Counted from the stretch's first letter, positions 1 to 9,027 are shown. The stretch: 64,000 nt of DNA from Moraxella nonliquefaciens (GCF_001679005.1 NZ_LXTW01000001.1:144429-208428), one strand, 5' to 3'. Notes: generated by a model not told the origin, from the sequence alone. Made by a program: numbers and translations.

Positions 1-195
1 ACGGTCATCAATGAGTGGCATATAGCGATATTGCTTGATAGCCTTACCTTGGTTCTTTGGCATATTCTTAACATCAGCTAATTGCCCAAAGTAAGACTCT
101 TGTACCGCATCATAGAGTGCTTTACGCTCATAAGCGTGTTTATTAATTTGGTTTGCACCCAGTGTGGCATTAGCATCACCATAGATTTGTGTCAT
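1..195 (-). CDS. N4 gp56-like major capsid protein, N-terminal 65 residues
   Basis: The frame opens with ATG at 193-195 and runs off the left edge of the window, so only the N-terminus is visible. It begins MTQIYGDANATLG and continues without a stop. The start resembles major capsid proteins of the N4-gp56 family, and the position just downstream of portal and scaffold-like genes in a leftward late operon fits the N4 order. A purine-rich stretch precedes the ATG. The assignment rests on a short fragment plus context. Confidence 0.65.
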   Translation of the reverse strand, partial: MTQIYGDANATLGANQINKHAYERKALYDAVQESYFGQLADVKNMPKNQGKAIKQYRYMPLIDDR

Positions 196-206
196 TGTTA
201 TTATCC

Positions 207-1211
207 TTATGATTGTGAAGACAGATATTGTATCAGTTCTTCATCAGTTATTGTTAAAGGGTTAAAAGTTGTTGTTTGAGCGGTATTAGCTGAGTTGGGC
301 ATACCTGCTTTTCTCTTTTTATCATTACTCACTTGCATTGGTTTATTTTGATTTGGACGTGTGCCTGTAAAACTTTGTGGTTTACTTTGCTGTGCATTTT
401 GTGCATTAAGCATGGCTTCAATATCAGCATAGGCTTCTAAATAAGTCTTGTCAGTCATGCGACCAAACATTCGCTCATTTTCAATAATACCTACCACTTT
501 ATCAAAGAAACCATTGGCTTTATGTTCAGCAAATATTCTTAAACCATCAGGTTTATTGTATAAGAAATCTTTGGTTTCATCATCCCATTGCCCAATTACA
601 TTTAGCACATCAATAGCATCTGGGTTATTGGCAGTAATTTCACTGACAATATCTTCAAATGCTGTTGGTTCTTGTATTTGTAGGTTAGGACTGTATTCAT
701 TGGCTTGTTCTACATCAAACTCATATAAGTCAATACCGCTTTCCTTTACCAGTTTAGCGATTGCCTTTGGGTCTTTATTAGCCAAGTCCACTAAATAACC
801 AAGCTGTTCTTTATCAGTTAAACCATGTTGCTCTAAGGTTTTAATCAAAGCACGTTTAGGTTTTAGCTCCTCCATTTTCTTAGAGTAATTAGCACCTTGT
901 TGCATGAGACGGATGGCATCATCCACATTGCTAATCTGCACTTCACGACCATTGGCACGAAATGGCTTAGTCATGGTTTCATAGAATGCTTTATAATCTA
1001 TCTCACTTACTTCATCAGTTTCTTCTGACTGAGTGGTTTCTTCTTCTACTACTTCATCAGCAGTCTGTGTATCATGAGCCACAGTTTCTTGTGTTTGTGG
1101 TTCAGCTTCTTGTGTCTGCACATCTTCTTGCATTGGCTCACCAGATAAATCTTCATTCATTAATTCTTCATCAGATAAAGCATACAAGTCTTTGATAGTT
1201 AAATCACTCAT
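207..1211 (-). CDS. Putative scaffold-type phage protein (N4 gp57-like position)
   Basis: The 334-residue product is acidic. Residues 1-80 are low-complexity and rich in Glu, Gln and Thr, followed by a helical, charged middle and a polar Gln/Asn-rich region near the C-terminus. This composition is usual for capsid scaffolding or assembly proteins. The gene lies between the portal and the major capsid gene, where N4-like phages keep such a protein. I chose the ATG at 1211 (MSDLTIKD) over one 12 bases upstream, because a GTGAG-type ribosome site precedes it and it overlaps the end of the gene before it. No enzymatic motif is visible. Confidence 0.6.
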   Translation of the reverse strand: MSDLTIKDLYALSDEELMNEDLSGEPMQEDVQTQEAEPQTQETVAHDTQTADEVVEEETTQSEETDEVSEIDYKAFYETMTKPFRANGREVQISNVDDAIRLMQQGANYSKKMEELKPKRALIKTLEQHGLTDKEQLGYLVDLANKDPKAIAKLVKESGIDLYEFDVEQANEYSPNLQIQEPTAFEDIVSEITANNPDAIDVLNVIGQWDDETKDFLYNKPDGLRIFAEHKANGFFDKVVGIIENERMFGRMTDKTYLEAYADIEAMLNAQNAQQSKPQSFTGTRPNQNKPMQVSNDKKRKAGMPNSANTAQTTTFNPLTITDEELIQYLSSQS

Positions 1212-1530
1212 AGTTAATCTCACTTTCAGGGATGGCAGTTAATTCTTTTAAGTCATTTTCTGCCATTGCCCCATTAGTTAATATTGTATCCAAGAATTTC
1301 TTAAAGCTACTAATTACGTTTAGCTCTTTAATGGTTTCTTTATATTCTACCGATTTATTATCATATAAAGCCAAATTAGAAACCAATTCTAATACGTAAC
1401 ACTCACCATAATACTTTTTGAATACTGTTACAAAATCTGGATTACTATATAATCTTTTTAAAGCACTTGCCAAATTTATTTGCAACATATTCTCTTCACG
1501 CTGTTTTATTATATCGCTTTGACTAATCAT
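1204..1530 (-). CDS. Hypothetical phage late protein, 108 aa
   Basis: A small, mainly helical protein encoded between portal and scaffold-like genes. Its start overlaps the portal stop in an ATGA arrangement, and its end overlaps the next start, so it is translated as part of the late operon. An internal ATG at residue 15 also has a purine-rich upstream site and could be the true start. I recognise no family. From its position it may be a head-assembly factor, but that is inference. Confidence 0.55.
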   Translation of the reverse strand: MISQSDIIKQREENMLQINLASALKRLYSNPDFVTVFKKYYGECYVLELVSNLALYDNKSVEYKETIKELNVISSFKKFLDTILTNGAMAENDLKELTAIPESEINYE

Positions 1531-3806
1531 TGGTTAATTCCCATTTGTTGAAACTCATCTTGTTGTGTTAATTCTTGTGAGACAATCTGATTGGTTAAAT
1601 CATTCATTTGTTTTTGATTAACCATATTTAATTGGTTATCTGCTCTTAGTTGCTCACGTTCTAAGTTACCTTGATTAATCATGGCTTGTTTATCTAAGTC
1701 ATGCTGATGTTTCATACCGCCATCACGTTCCATGAAATCTAATACTTTATTATCAGCGTCTGATTGTAGATTGTCAGCACGTGCTTGTTCTGTACTAACC
1801 TTAGCCATTTGTACTTGTGCTTTGGCTTGACGTTCCATCGCTTCTGCTTTCATCATTTCAATTTCAGCTTCTAGTTTAGCAATTTCTAGCTCTTGCATTT
1901 TTTGAGCCATTGGGTCAGGTTCAGCCTTGTACTCTCTAACCTGCTTAGCCAAATCTGGCATTTTTCTTAACTCAAATATTTCAGATAACATCATCTGATT
2001 AAGCTCTTGTCCTTGTGAATTACCAATGGTTTGTAGCATAAAAGCAATCTCTTTGGCTTTTGTATCATCTGCTTCTGCTGTTGAAATGGTTAAAACCAAA
2101 TCAAATTCACCTGCCAAATCATCACGTCTTACTCTAACAAACTCATTGTTGGTAATTCGTACCACTTCTTCTTCTGATAAAAACTCAGAGTTCATTGAGA
2201 TAATCTTACGACCTAATGCAATAAAGCCATCAGAGATACGTCTTAGGATAGACATCTCACGTTTAGAGACAGCGTCAAGAACACCCCTAACACCAACAGC
2301 CACATCACCTAAGTTACTGGCAGAGATACCAGTACCAGAGAATGCTTTAACCCCAGATAAGCTCTCAGCTTCATTATTCATCATGGCTATGATATTCATG
2401 GCACTATTAGGAATTTCTGGGTATTTATGTTGGTGTACGTGAACCCTAGGGTCAAAGTTCTGGTTATATTCATAATCTTGACCTTTTATGAATTTGGTTT
2501 TATTAGTAGCGTCTAAGAAGTTCTTAGCATAGCCTGTCTGACTGTTGGCAGATTTACCCATTAGGTCAATCGTACCACGCATAACAGCACCTAGAATGTT
2601 TTGATTGTCTTCTAGTATCTCTGCATTGGGAATGCCATAAACACTGTCATCTTCTGGGATATAATTAAATATGACAAAAGGTGGTTTGCCATCTGGGAAC
2701 GGATTTTCTTCTAAACGTATTAATGTATCTGCTACCCATGTAGCTACAATGGCAGTAGTCTCACCATTACCATGTATGTCCCAATAACCCCAATACTCAT
2801 ATACTGCTAATTTAGCTCTTGCTTTATCTGCAAACATAAAATCAGAAGTATTATGAATAGACCAGTCTTTATTATTGATAAGTTCACTTAATGTATCAAT
2901 ATTCTGATACTGACCACTTTTCTTTAAATCAGATAAACTGGCTTCATAGGCATGAATAATAAACTGTGCTTTATCAATGTCATCTTTGCAAGTAGGGTCA
3001 ATGTAGACATTTTTGATATTACAAATTTGTACAGTTGGTTTATTACTAATTGGTTTAATCACTTTTTCTTTTCTAAAACCAATAGAAACAGCTTTGATTA
3101 ACTGCCCTTGTTGCTTACTCATCTCAAACCCTGCTTTTAGTTCACTGGGCAGTTGTTCATAAGTATCAGGTTCAGTCTGTCTTAATTGTGCTAATTTCTC
3201 GTATTCATGGATTAGCAAATCATACTCACTGGGTTCTTGTGATTGTTCTTCGCTGATTATCATAGGTTGTTCAACAACAGAATATTCAAACTCTTCTACA
3301 TCTTCTTCTACTTCTTTTTCATGATATTGCCAACCAGTTCTAACAATACAGCTACCTTGTTTAACCAACTGTCTGATGACTTTATCCACCAGTTTTACTT
3401 TATTTAATTTGGTATTAAACTGGTTATTTAAAATCAGAGCATTTTGTTTGGCTTTGGGAACATCTTCAAAAGTTAAAGCTCTAACATCAAATAATTCAGT
3501 GGTAGATAAAAATGGTTCAGATAATGCAGGAGCATTCCATTCAGCTTGCTTACGAACTAACTTAGGAACTACTCTACTGCCTTTGTGCTTACTGTCCCCA
3601 AATTTAGGAGCGTTGTATAAGTTAATCCAATTATCCAGTTTAGCCACATAAGCAGATTGACTGCTCTTAGCTTGTGTTAAATCATGTTTTAAATCATTAA
3701 TACTGGGTTCTTTAACCCAGTTGGTTAATTTCTTAGTTTGGTTAATTTTATCTGCTTTAATACCTTGTAGCTCTTCATCAGAGATTGCTAATACATTGAC
3801 ACTCAT
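1527..3806 (-). CDS. Phage portal protein (P22/N4 type)
   Basis: The 759-residue product has the length and layout of P22-like and N4 gp59-like portals: a charged N-terminal region, a central part with a segment rich in Gly, Ala and Ser around residues 490-510, and a long coiled-coil C-terminus rich in Gln, Glu and Met. The portal forms the dodecameric ring at the capsid vertex through which DNA is packaged by the terminase encoded upstream. Its start abuts the stop of the preceding gene at 3806, which indicates translational coupling. The Gln-rich tail (about residues 640-759) resembles the helical barrel of P22 portal. Confidence 0.85.
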   Translation of the reverse strand: MSVNVLAISDEELQGIKADKINQTKKLTNWVKEPSINDLKHDLTQAKSSQSAYVAKLDNWINLYNAPKFGDSKHKGSRVVPKLVRKQAEWNAPALSEPFLSTTELFDVRALTFEDVPKAKQNALILNNQFNTKLNKVKLVDKVIRQLVKQGSCIVRTGWQYHEKEVEEDVEEFEYSVVEQPMIISEEQSQEPSEYDLLIHEYEKLAQLRQTEPDTYEQLPSELKAGFEMSKQQGQLIKAVSIGFRKEKVIKPISNKPTVQICNIKNVYIDPTCKDDIDKAQFIIHAYEASLSDLKKSGQYQNIDTLSELINNKDWSIHNTSDFMFADKARAKLAVYEYWGYWDIHGNGETTAIVATWVADTLIRLEENPFPDGKPPFVIFNYIPEDDSVYGIPNAEILEDNQNILGAVMRGTIDLMGKSANSQTGYAKNFLDATNKTKFIKGQDYEYNQNFDPRVHVHQHKYPEIPNSAMNIIAMMNNEAESLSGVKAFSGTGISASNLGDVAVGVRGVLDAVSKREMSILRRISDGFIALGRKIISMNSEFLSEEEVVRITNNEFVRVRRDDLAGEFDLVLTISTAEADDTKAKEIAFMLQTIGNSQGQELNQMMLSEIFELRKMPDLAKQVREYKAEPDPMAQKMQELEIAKLEAEIEMMKAEAMERQAKAQVQMAKVSTEQARADNLQSDADNKVLDFMERDGGMKHQHDLDKQAMINQGNLEREQLRADNQLNMVNQKQMNDLTNQIVSQELTQQDEFQQMGINQ

Positions 3807-4429
3807 TAAATAAACCCCTTATCATTAAACAACCACATCTCTTCAAAGCCATCCACATCTACCCCTTGGTCATTGAGCATAGCAATCTCTTGCATGTATT
3901 TTTGAGCATATCGGTTAGATTCATTTAAATCCCCATCTAACTGATTAACCATAGATGTATAAACTCTTGAACCAATAAATAAACATAAAGCATTTAGATA
4001 AATATCAGGTAACTCTATCTCTACATCATTATCTATGTCATCTTGTGTTAGTATTTTATGTTTGGCTTTGTAGATAACTTCTATGGTTTGATTATCATCA
4101 GGTTTATCTTTTAAAACCAATGTATTAACTGCCAATAGATGATAACCATTTGGTTTATTAATACAAAGCTCTCTACCATTAAATATCACTTTATGTATTT
4201 CAATGAGTAAAGGGTCATTAATGGTATAAGCCTGAACACCTTGACTGGTAGTAATTTTTATTTCTTTTCTTTTTAAAAAGAAACGGTTATACAAATCAGT
4301 CAAAGCCAAATTAATAGACCTAAGCACCACTTCTTTTTTATTTGGTTTAATTTCTACTGTACCTTCTGCCAGAAATAAATTGGATAATTCACTTGTAGCC
4401 AAAGTATTAAATACATCACTTAATCGCAT
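3806..4429 (-). CDS. Putative head-tail adaptor protein
   Basis: The 207-residue protein is encoded between the large terminase and the portal. Its N-terminus reads like phage adaptor proteins, with a helical start (MRLSDVFNTLATSELSNL) and a beta-rich middle, and the C-terminal half carries a helix pattern with a conserved-looking LNALCLFIGSRVY stretch. Such proteins dock below the portal to connect it to the short tail. The gene is spaced 8 bases after the terminase stop. The role rests on fold-like impression and position, not on a catalytic motif. Confidence 0.6.
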   Translation of the reverse strand: MRLSDVFNTLATSELSNLFLAEGTVEIKPNKKEVVLRSINLALTDLYNRFFLKRKEIKITTSQGVQAYTINDPLLIEIHKVIFNGRELCINKPNGYHLLAVNTLVLKDKPDDNQTIEVIYKAKHKILTQDDIDNDVEIELPDIYLNALCLFIGSRVYTSMVNQLDGDLNESNRYAQKYMQEIAMLNDQGVDVDGFEEMWLFNDKGFI

Positions 4430-4437
4430 ATACTCTC

Positions 4438-7050
4438 CTAGACAATATAACTACTAACATAGTTATCTTCGTGGTAATCATTACCCCATATTAAATCTTG
4501 TCTTACATCAGCTTCTTGACTGGGTGTCCAGATACTCATCATGGCTAACTGACTTATTGTGTCTAAGCCATCATCGTGTTTAGATTTAAACCCACCCACA
4601 GACGCTTGCTGTAATTCAAGCATTAATTCTTTCATAGGTATTGTATGCTTTTTATCGTGAGGAAAGTAAAAACGCTTTAACTTAAAATCAGGTACAACCA
4701 TATTAAATCGTTCTAGTTTATTATTATTTGGTTTAAGACCTAACGTACCATCTTTGCTATTACTAGCCAGAGTAAAAAAGACATTACGATTGAACATCTC
4801 TCGCTGTATCCAAGCAATAAATCCCCCTTGTTGTCCTGATACTTCTACACCCACAGAGATAGGATTATATTGTCTAACCAATCTGAATAAATCATCAATG
4901 TTTTTATCCATGGTTTGTCTGGCACAGATACCATCAATCCAAAAATAGAATCCTTTATGATTGACAGCCCATACAGATATGAATGAATAATCCGCAGATT
5001 CTTTTTCACTGGTAGCAAAATCAGTTGTGATATAAAAGTTAAAATTATCCTTTTTATCCATGAGATGATAAGAGTGATACCATTGTATATCTTCATCTAA
5101 TATCAGTCTTTCATCATCACCCATAATCTGTAACATGAGTTCTTGATAAAAACCTGCTACACGCCCAACAGCAACAGCACTGTCATACCTTAATTTAACG
5201 TAGTCATAGCTAAATCGGTCTTCCCAAGCACCTTTAAACTCTTCTTTGCTACATGGAAACTTCTCACATATAGGATAAGCATTCACTGTCCAAGCACCTG
5301 ATTGTATGGCTTCATACAAAGGGTCATTGGCATTAAAGGGTGTACCTAACCAAATGATTTTTTGTCTGGTAGGGTGTAGGGCATTAATCACCGCTTCATG
5401 TACTGTTGCCTTAATGCTCTCTAACACCGTAGGACTTCTGGCATCATCATCAGAAACTAAGTCATCTAAGATAGCCAGTTGTGGACGTTTACCTTGCTCT
5501 TTAACACCACGAACACCAGACTTAGCACCATAGGCTTTTACCACAAACTTCTTAGCATCTTTATTGGTAAACTCCCAACGTATGTCAGTGAACTTAATAG
5601 ACGGTATGTATTTCTGTAAAAACTCACTATTTTCCCATCTATGTTCAATATTCTTTCTGGTTGATTTAACCCCATTATCAATACTGTCTGTTACATAAAT
5701 AGCCACATTGATATTACCTAGATTAGGTAGTTCCCCAAACACAGCTAAATACAGGATTAAGTATTCTGCATTTACAGTTGTATTGTGAGTTATTACCACG
5801 TTATCAATTAGATAACTTTGAGTAGGGCTATCTACCGCAATACATTTACTAGGTTTAATCTCATTAGTGGGTGTAATACTTTCAATGGCTACCCTACTTC
5901 CACTTTTATGCTTATTATTTGGTTTCCATTTATCAGCTTTACGTTTTAACCTAAATGGGTTTATATTCTGCAAACTAACTGTTACGGTATAATAACCTAA
6001 ATAATCATTTTCTTTCCTGCGGATATAAGCATACCCCCCTAATGATTTAACAATATGACTAACACCATAAGCCAAAGATTTAGATGTACTAGTAAATGTG
6101 CATAATCCTTTTGGAGATACTGTTCCATCAGTATCCATTAGACCTTGCAATACTGCAATACGCTCTTCACGGCTACCAAATAACAAATCATTAGGGATTA
6201 CTTTATCCTTATGCTTTGCACTACCTAGATGCGTTGGTATCAATTTACCAAGCCCTAACAAACGAGTAGATAGTGTATTAGCATTTCTTTTATCTTGATA
6301 GATTGTTTGATACTCATAAGGAATATGACTTAATACTTCAAATATATCATCTTTATGCCCTGTTATTGTAGGCATACCAGTTGTACTATCAATACTACCA
6401 TCTCCCAAGATAACCCCAACTGTGTAAGCGTCAATAGGAAACCCTTTACTCTGAAAATCAATAGCTTCTAAAACCAATGGTATAAACCATTTTAAATCTC
6501 TACCTTTGGGATTTTTATCAGTGGTTTTTCTATTGTATAAAACACCTTTATCTAGCAACTCTTTGGTTGTTAGATTAAATTCTTCCCAAGTATTGACACT
6601 ACCTGCTTTTTGAGTTCTCTTCTGTACGATATGAATATGGTCTTCACTAGCCACAAAAGAACTGCCATCAGATAATTTAAACTCATAGGTTTGTTTGTTA
6701 AATACTTCTGATACACAAGTTACCTTAGTAGGTTTACCATCTCTGTCAATCACAGTATCCCCTGCAAGAATATCCTGCATGGGTACGTAACCATTAGGTG
6801 TCATGATAGGTGTATCAAGTGCTAATGATTTTGCTGACCCACGAAAACACATGGTAGCTACCTGAGTATTACCATCAACCAAACTGTCTAACATCTTATA
6901 GTGCATAATAGGTGTTTGGTTTTCTTCACCTTGACTGCCATTAACCAGTTTAATAAAGTTCACAAACTCAATGGCAAATTGAGTGGGTTTATACTGGTTT
7001 AGCTTGTCATAATCTACTTCTTTTAAATACTCTATTACTGTCTTAGCCAT
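4438..7050 (-). CDS. Terminase large subunit precursor with intein
   Basis: The 870-residue precursor is a DNA-packaging ATPase/nuclease of the N4 gp68 kind, split by a 349-residue intein. The exteins (residues 1-74 and 424-870) would splice to a 521-residue protein. Visible motifs are a P-loop-like RGSAK joined to TTVN after splicing, a Walker B segment (LAILDDLVSDDD), a coupling motif (WLGTP) and a nuclease aspartate in ITTDFATSEKESADYS with a distal DDGLD. It opens the late operon together with the gene at 7071-7757. The terminase would be inactive until the intein excises, because the insertion divides the ATP-binding loop. Confidence 0.92.
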   Translation of the reverse strand: MAKTVIEYLKEVDYDKLNQYKPTQFAIEFVNFIKLVNGSQGEENQTPIMHYKMLDSLVDGNTQVATMCFRGSAKSLALDTPIMTPNGYVPMQDILAGDTVIDRDGKPTKVTCVSEVFNKQTYEFKLSDGSSFVASEDHIHIVQKRTQKAGSVNTWEEFNLTTKELLDKGVLYNRKTTDKNPKGRDLKWFIPLVLEAIDFQSKGFPIDAYTVGVILGDGSIDSTTGMPTITGHKDDIFEVLSHIPYEYQTIYQDKRNANTLSTRLLGLGKLIPTHLGSAKHKDKVIPNDLLFGSREERIAVLQGLMDTDGTVSPKGLCTFTSTSKSLAYGVSHIVKSLGGYAYIRRKENDYLGYYTVTVSLQNINPFRLKRKADKWKPNNKHKSGSRVAIESITPTNEIKPSKCIAVDSPTQSYLIDNVVITHNTTVNAEYLILYLAVFGELPNLGNINVAIYVTDSIDNGVKSTRKNIEHRWENSEFLQKYIPSIKFTDIRWEFTNKDAKKFVVKAYGAKSGVRGVKEQGKRPQLAILDDLVSDDDARSPTVLESIKATVHEAVINALHPTRQKIIWLGTPFNANDPLYEAIQSGAWTVNAYPICEKFPCSKEEFKGAWEDRFSYDYVKLRYDSAVAVGRVAGFYQELMLQIMGDDERLILDEDIQWYHSYHLMDKKDNFNFYITTDFATSEKESADYSFISVWAVNHKGFYFWIDGICARQTMDKNIDDLFRLVRQYNPISVGVEVSGQQGGFIAWIQREMFNRNVFFTLASNSKDGTLGLKPNNNKLERFNMVVPDFKLKRFYFPHDKKHTIPMKELMLELQQASVGGFKSKHDDGLDTISQLAMMSIWTPSQEADVRQDLIWGNDYHEDNYVSSYIV
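5782..6828 (-). mobile_element. Intein with LAGLIDADG homing endonuclease in terminase P-loop
   Basis: The insert spans precursor residues 75-423. It starts with Ser in SLALDTPIMTPNGY, a normal block A with Ser instead of Cys. It ends with VVITHN followed by Thr, so the penultimate His, terminal Asn and a hydroxyl +1 residue needed for splicing are all present. A block B-like ASEDHIH lies near residue 136. Two LAGLIDADG-type motifs (VGVILGDGSI near 211 and LQGLMDTDGT near 301) show a double-motif homing endonuclease that looks intact. Inteins commonly sit in conserved P-loops of phage terminases, so the site is typical. Confidence 0.93.
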
Positions 7051-7070
7051 TAGATATGCCCCATATAAAA

Positions 7071-7757
7071 CTAATCCAATTCTTCATATTGAGCTTCCAC
7101 TATCTTTGTATGAGCCACATCTGCCACAGACACCACACCGTTATCAATCAAACTCTTTTGTTTGGCAGATAATTGAGCTAATAAATTTTTCATGTCATCA
7201 ATTTCTTTATTGGCTTTAACACCAATGTCTAATTCTACTTTCTTAACTTCTGGTGGTTTAAGATGAACCAACAGACTGTTAGCACTATCAGCCCTTACCT
7301 TTTCACTATTGGCATTCATCATCAAATCAGCCAATACATTAATAGCCTTTTGGTGTAAGTCTTGATTAATCACCCATGATGGTATGATGGATTGCTCCAT
7401 GATTGTATTAACCAGTTTACCTTTATTATAAATAGATACAATACTGCTAATCTCTTTGGCACTTAGTCCACGAGCTAACATATCACCATATCTGTCAGGA
7501 AATGTCTTAATATAACTGTCAATATTACTATTACCCATCAGTTTATGAGTGCAATACTTCACAGCAGATAAGTAATCAGTTATCTTGTATTTACCATCAC
7601 CTAGTACAGTAAGATAGCTCATAAAGTTATTACGATATACTTCATGTAAATCTGGGTCAGATAAAGTCTGGTTAATGTTATCCAAAACTTCTTGGCTAAG
7701 CCCTCTTTTATATTTATCAGGCAGAGCTTTTTTTAACACATCAATGGATAAAGTCAT
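7071..7757 (-). CDS. Putative terminase small subunit
   Basis: This 228-residue, mostly helical protein is the first gene of the late operon, directly upstream of the large terminase (20-base gap). N-terminal helices are followed near residue 160 by a Pro-rich turn (KPPEVKKVELDIG) and a helical C-terminus. Such a layout and position fit small terminase subunits, which recognise viral DNA and hand it to the large subunit. A good ribosome site (GGAG) precedes the ATG at 7757. The function is inferred from position. Confidence 0.55.
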   Translation of the reverse strand: MTLSIDVLKKALPDKYKRGLSQEVLDNINQTLSDPDLHEVYRNNFMSYLTVLGDGKYKITDYLSAVKYCTHKLMGNSNIDSYIKTFPDRYGDMLARGLSAKEISSIVSIYNKGKLVNTIMEQSIIPSWVINQDLHQKAINVLADLMMNANSEKVRADSANSLLVHLKPPEVKKVELDIGVKANKEIDDMKNLLAQLSAKQKSLIDNGVVSVADVAHTKIVEAQYEELD

Positions 7758-7780
7758 ACATTTCTCCTATAAACTTATTG

Positions 7781-7786
7781 ATTATA
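7781..7786 (-). promoter_or_regulatory. Possible late promoter -10 element
   Basis: A perfect TATAAT lies 24 bases upstream of the first late gene, between that gene and the terminator of the preceding gene. No good -35 hexamer is found 16-18 bases further upstream. In N4, late promoters use host sigma-70 polymerase activated by the phage SSB, and this arrangement would fit. It is a single weak element and unproven. Confidence 0.4.
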
Positions 7787-7805
7787 ACCAATAATAATCA
7801 GACAT

Positions 7806-7839
7806 AAAAAAACCCATCCACTTGCCCAGAGTGGATAGG
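7806..7839 (-). terminator. Rho-independent terminator, leftward
   Basis: On the minus strand a 7-bp stem (ATCCACT/AGTGGAT, extended by two G-C pairs past one bulge) is followed directly by seven T. It would stop transcription from the 7973-8359 gene before the late operon. Confidence 0.75.
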
Positions 7840-7907
7840 TCAAAGTAAAGGACTGTCCTTAGTCTTAGGACGTATTATACATTCTATGAAACCAATATAA
7901 CAAAAAT

Positions 7908-7941
7908 AAATAAGCCAATAGAATTAACTATTGGCTTATTT
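7908..7941 (-). terminator. Long hairpin, likely terminator of the 7973-8359 gene
   Basis: A perfect 14-bp inverted repeat (AAATAAGCCAATAG and its complement) encloses a 6-base loop. Leftward it is followed by ATTTTTG. With the hairpin at 7806-7839 it makes a double terminator between two leftward genes. Confidence 0.65.
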
Positions 7942-7972
7942 GTATGAGCGTTATGCTCTCGCTCTGTTGTGC

Positions 7973-8359
7973 CTACATAAAATTATGCAGTTTTTCTTTA
8001 ACAGCGACAGCGTCAGCAATAGCAACCACTCTATTTACACAGTCTGCTATGATACACCATTTATCCCCATTATACTGTAATAACATAGCATACTTATTAT
8101 CAGATGATTTTATCATTTTAGTATCCAACCCTAAATCTGTACCTTGAAAGTTATGGACTGTGATAATTGACTCAATCATCTCATCAGTTAATCTAAACAC
8201 ATAGGTTTCATTTTGTATGACTTGTAGAACCTTTGGCATAAACTTGTTTTCAAAGACATGATTTGCTTCTAAATTCATTTTTCTTAACTTAAAACCAAAT
8301 ACACGTTTAACAAATTGCCATACTATTACGACACCAATAATCCAAAGTAAAATTGCCAT
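7973..8359 (-). CDS. Hypothetical membrane-anchored phage protein, 128 aa
   Basis: Residues 1-20 form a hydrophobic segment (ILLWIIGVVIVWQFV) followed by basic residues, so the protein is probably anchored in the inner membrane with a soluble C-terminal domain. An AGGAG ribosome site precedes the ATG at 8359. It is transcribed leftward, with two terminators after it and the early promoter region behind it. A gene expressed apart from the late operon in a prophage could be a lysogenic or superinfection-exclusion gene, but nothing in the sequence proves this. Confidence 0.55.
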   Translation of the reverse strand: MAILLWIIGVVIVWQFVKRVFGFKLRKMNLEANHVFENKFMPKVLQVIQNETYVFRLTDEMIESIITVHNFQGTDLGLDTKMIKSSDNKYAMLLQYNGDKWCIIADCVNRVVAIADAVAVKEKLHNFM

Positions 8360-8669
8360 ATAAACTCCTAGCTGATATTGTAAATAGGTATTCTACTAAA
8401 CCAAAAGAAGTAGTCTACCTTATTTTTAATTGGATTAATATTTATTTTAGAAATAGTATCATCATATCTAAAAATATAGTTATGTAATCCTGACCTTTTA
8501 GGGAATGCACTATATAAGTTTGGTTGCAGTTGCTAATGCAAGTTTTAGTGCGATTGGTAATATAACTTTTGTTGTATGTCCTTACTTTCTAACTCATCCA
8601 AGAAATTTTATACCCCCCTAGCTGTCCTTAAAATAATAATTCTTATTGGTTGTATTGGTATTAGGTAGT
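8360..8669. other. Divergent intergenic region between left and right arms
   Basis: This AT-rich stretch separates the leftward 7973-8359 gene from the first rightward early gene. It should hold promoters for the leftward gene and perhaps operator sites. I see imperfect inverted repeats (for example TTGCA..TGCAA near 8522-8541) but no convincing sigma-70 promoter and no open frame with a ribosome site. Confidence 0.4.
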
Positions 8670-8690
8670 TGCACACGGTGCAGGGAGTGG
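8670..8690 (+). promoter_or_regulatory. Hairpin early promoter 1 (N4 virion polymerase type)
   Basis: TGCAC-ACG-GTGCA forms a 5-bp stem with a 3-base loop at 8670-8682. The loop centre (8676) lies exactly 11 bases upstream of GTGG at 8687, the proposed start. N4 virion RNA polymerase recognises such template-strand hairpins centred near -11. The site lies 50 bases upstream of the first early gene. The predicted RNA starts with its own stem-loop (GCAATAGCA/TGCTATTGT). Confidence 0.75.
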
Positions 8691-8739
8691 CAATAGCAAT
8701 GGTGCTATTGTCATTAATCAAACTATTAGGAGTTATCTC

Positions 8740-8964
8740 ATGAACTTGTTCTCTCTTATCGCTTCTTTCTTCCGTGCAATTACCAAGGCTTTCTCAACGG
8801 TTGAAGATACGGTTGATATTGCAAAAGGTAAAACTGTTGCATGGAAAGCCAATGCAATGGATGATTTACGTGAAGAACTTGATGGACGTAATCTTACCGA
8901 AGTAAATGACTTCTATGAAGACTTGTATGCTACTCATGGCAAGAAGAAATCTAAGAAGAAGTAA
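8740..8964 (+). CDS. Small early phage protein, 74 aa
   Basis: First gene after hairpin promoter 1, with a good ribosome site (AGGAG) before the ATG. The N-terminus has an amphipathic hydrophobic segment (FSLIASFFRAITKAF), the middle is acidic, and the C-terminus is a Lys-rich tail (KKKSKKK). Tiny early proteins of N4-like phages often redirect host functions, but I recognise no family here. A strong hairpin follows the stop codon by a few bases. Confidence 0.6.
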   Translation: MNLFSLIASFFRAITKAFSTVEDTVDIAKGKTVAWKANAMDDLREELDGRNLTEVNDFYEDLYATHGKKKSKKK

Positions 8965-8968
8965 TCCA

Positions 8969-8998
8969 AATAACCCTAACCATTTGGTTAGGGTTATT
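8969..8998 (+). terminator. 13-bp hairpin after early gene 1
   Basis: A perfect 13-bp stem (AATAACCCTAACC with its complement) and a 4-base loop ATTT start five bases after the stop of the 74-aa gene. Only a short T-rich tail follows, so it may terminate partly or protect the RNA 3' end. Confidence 0.6.
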
Positions 8999-9027
8999 CT
9001 ACCATTTATTAGCTAAGGAGTATTAGC

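Noticed and set aside
448..798. Opposite-strand frames inside structural genes
   Set aside because: These mirror the coding strand of real genes, lack ribosome sites and have no protein-like composition.
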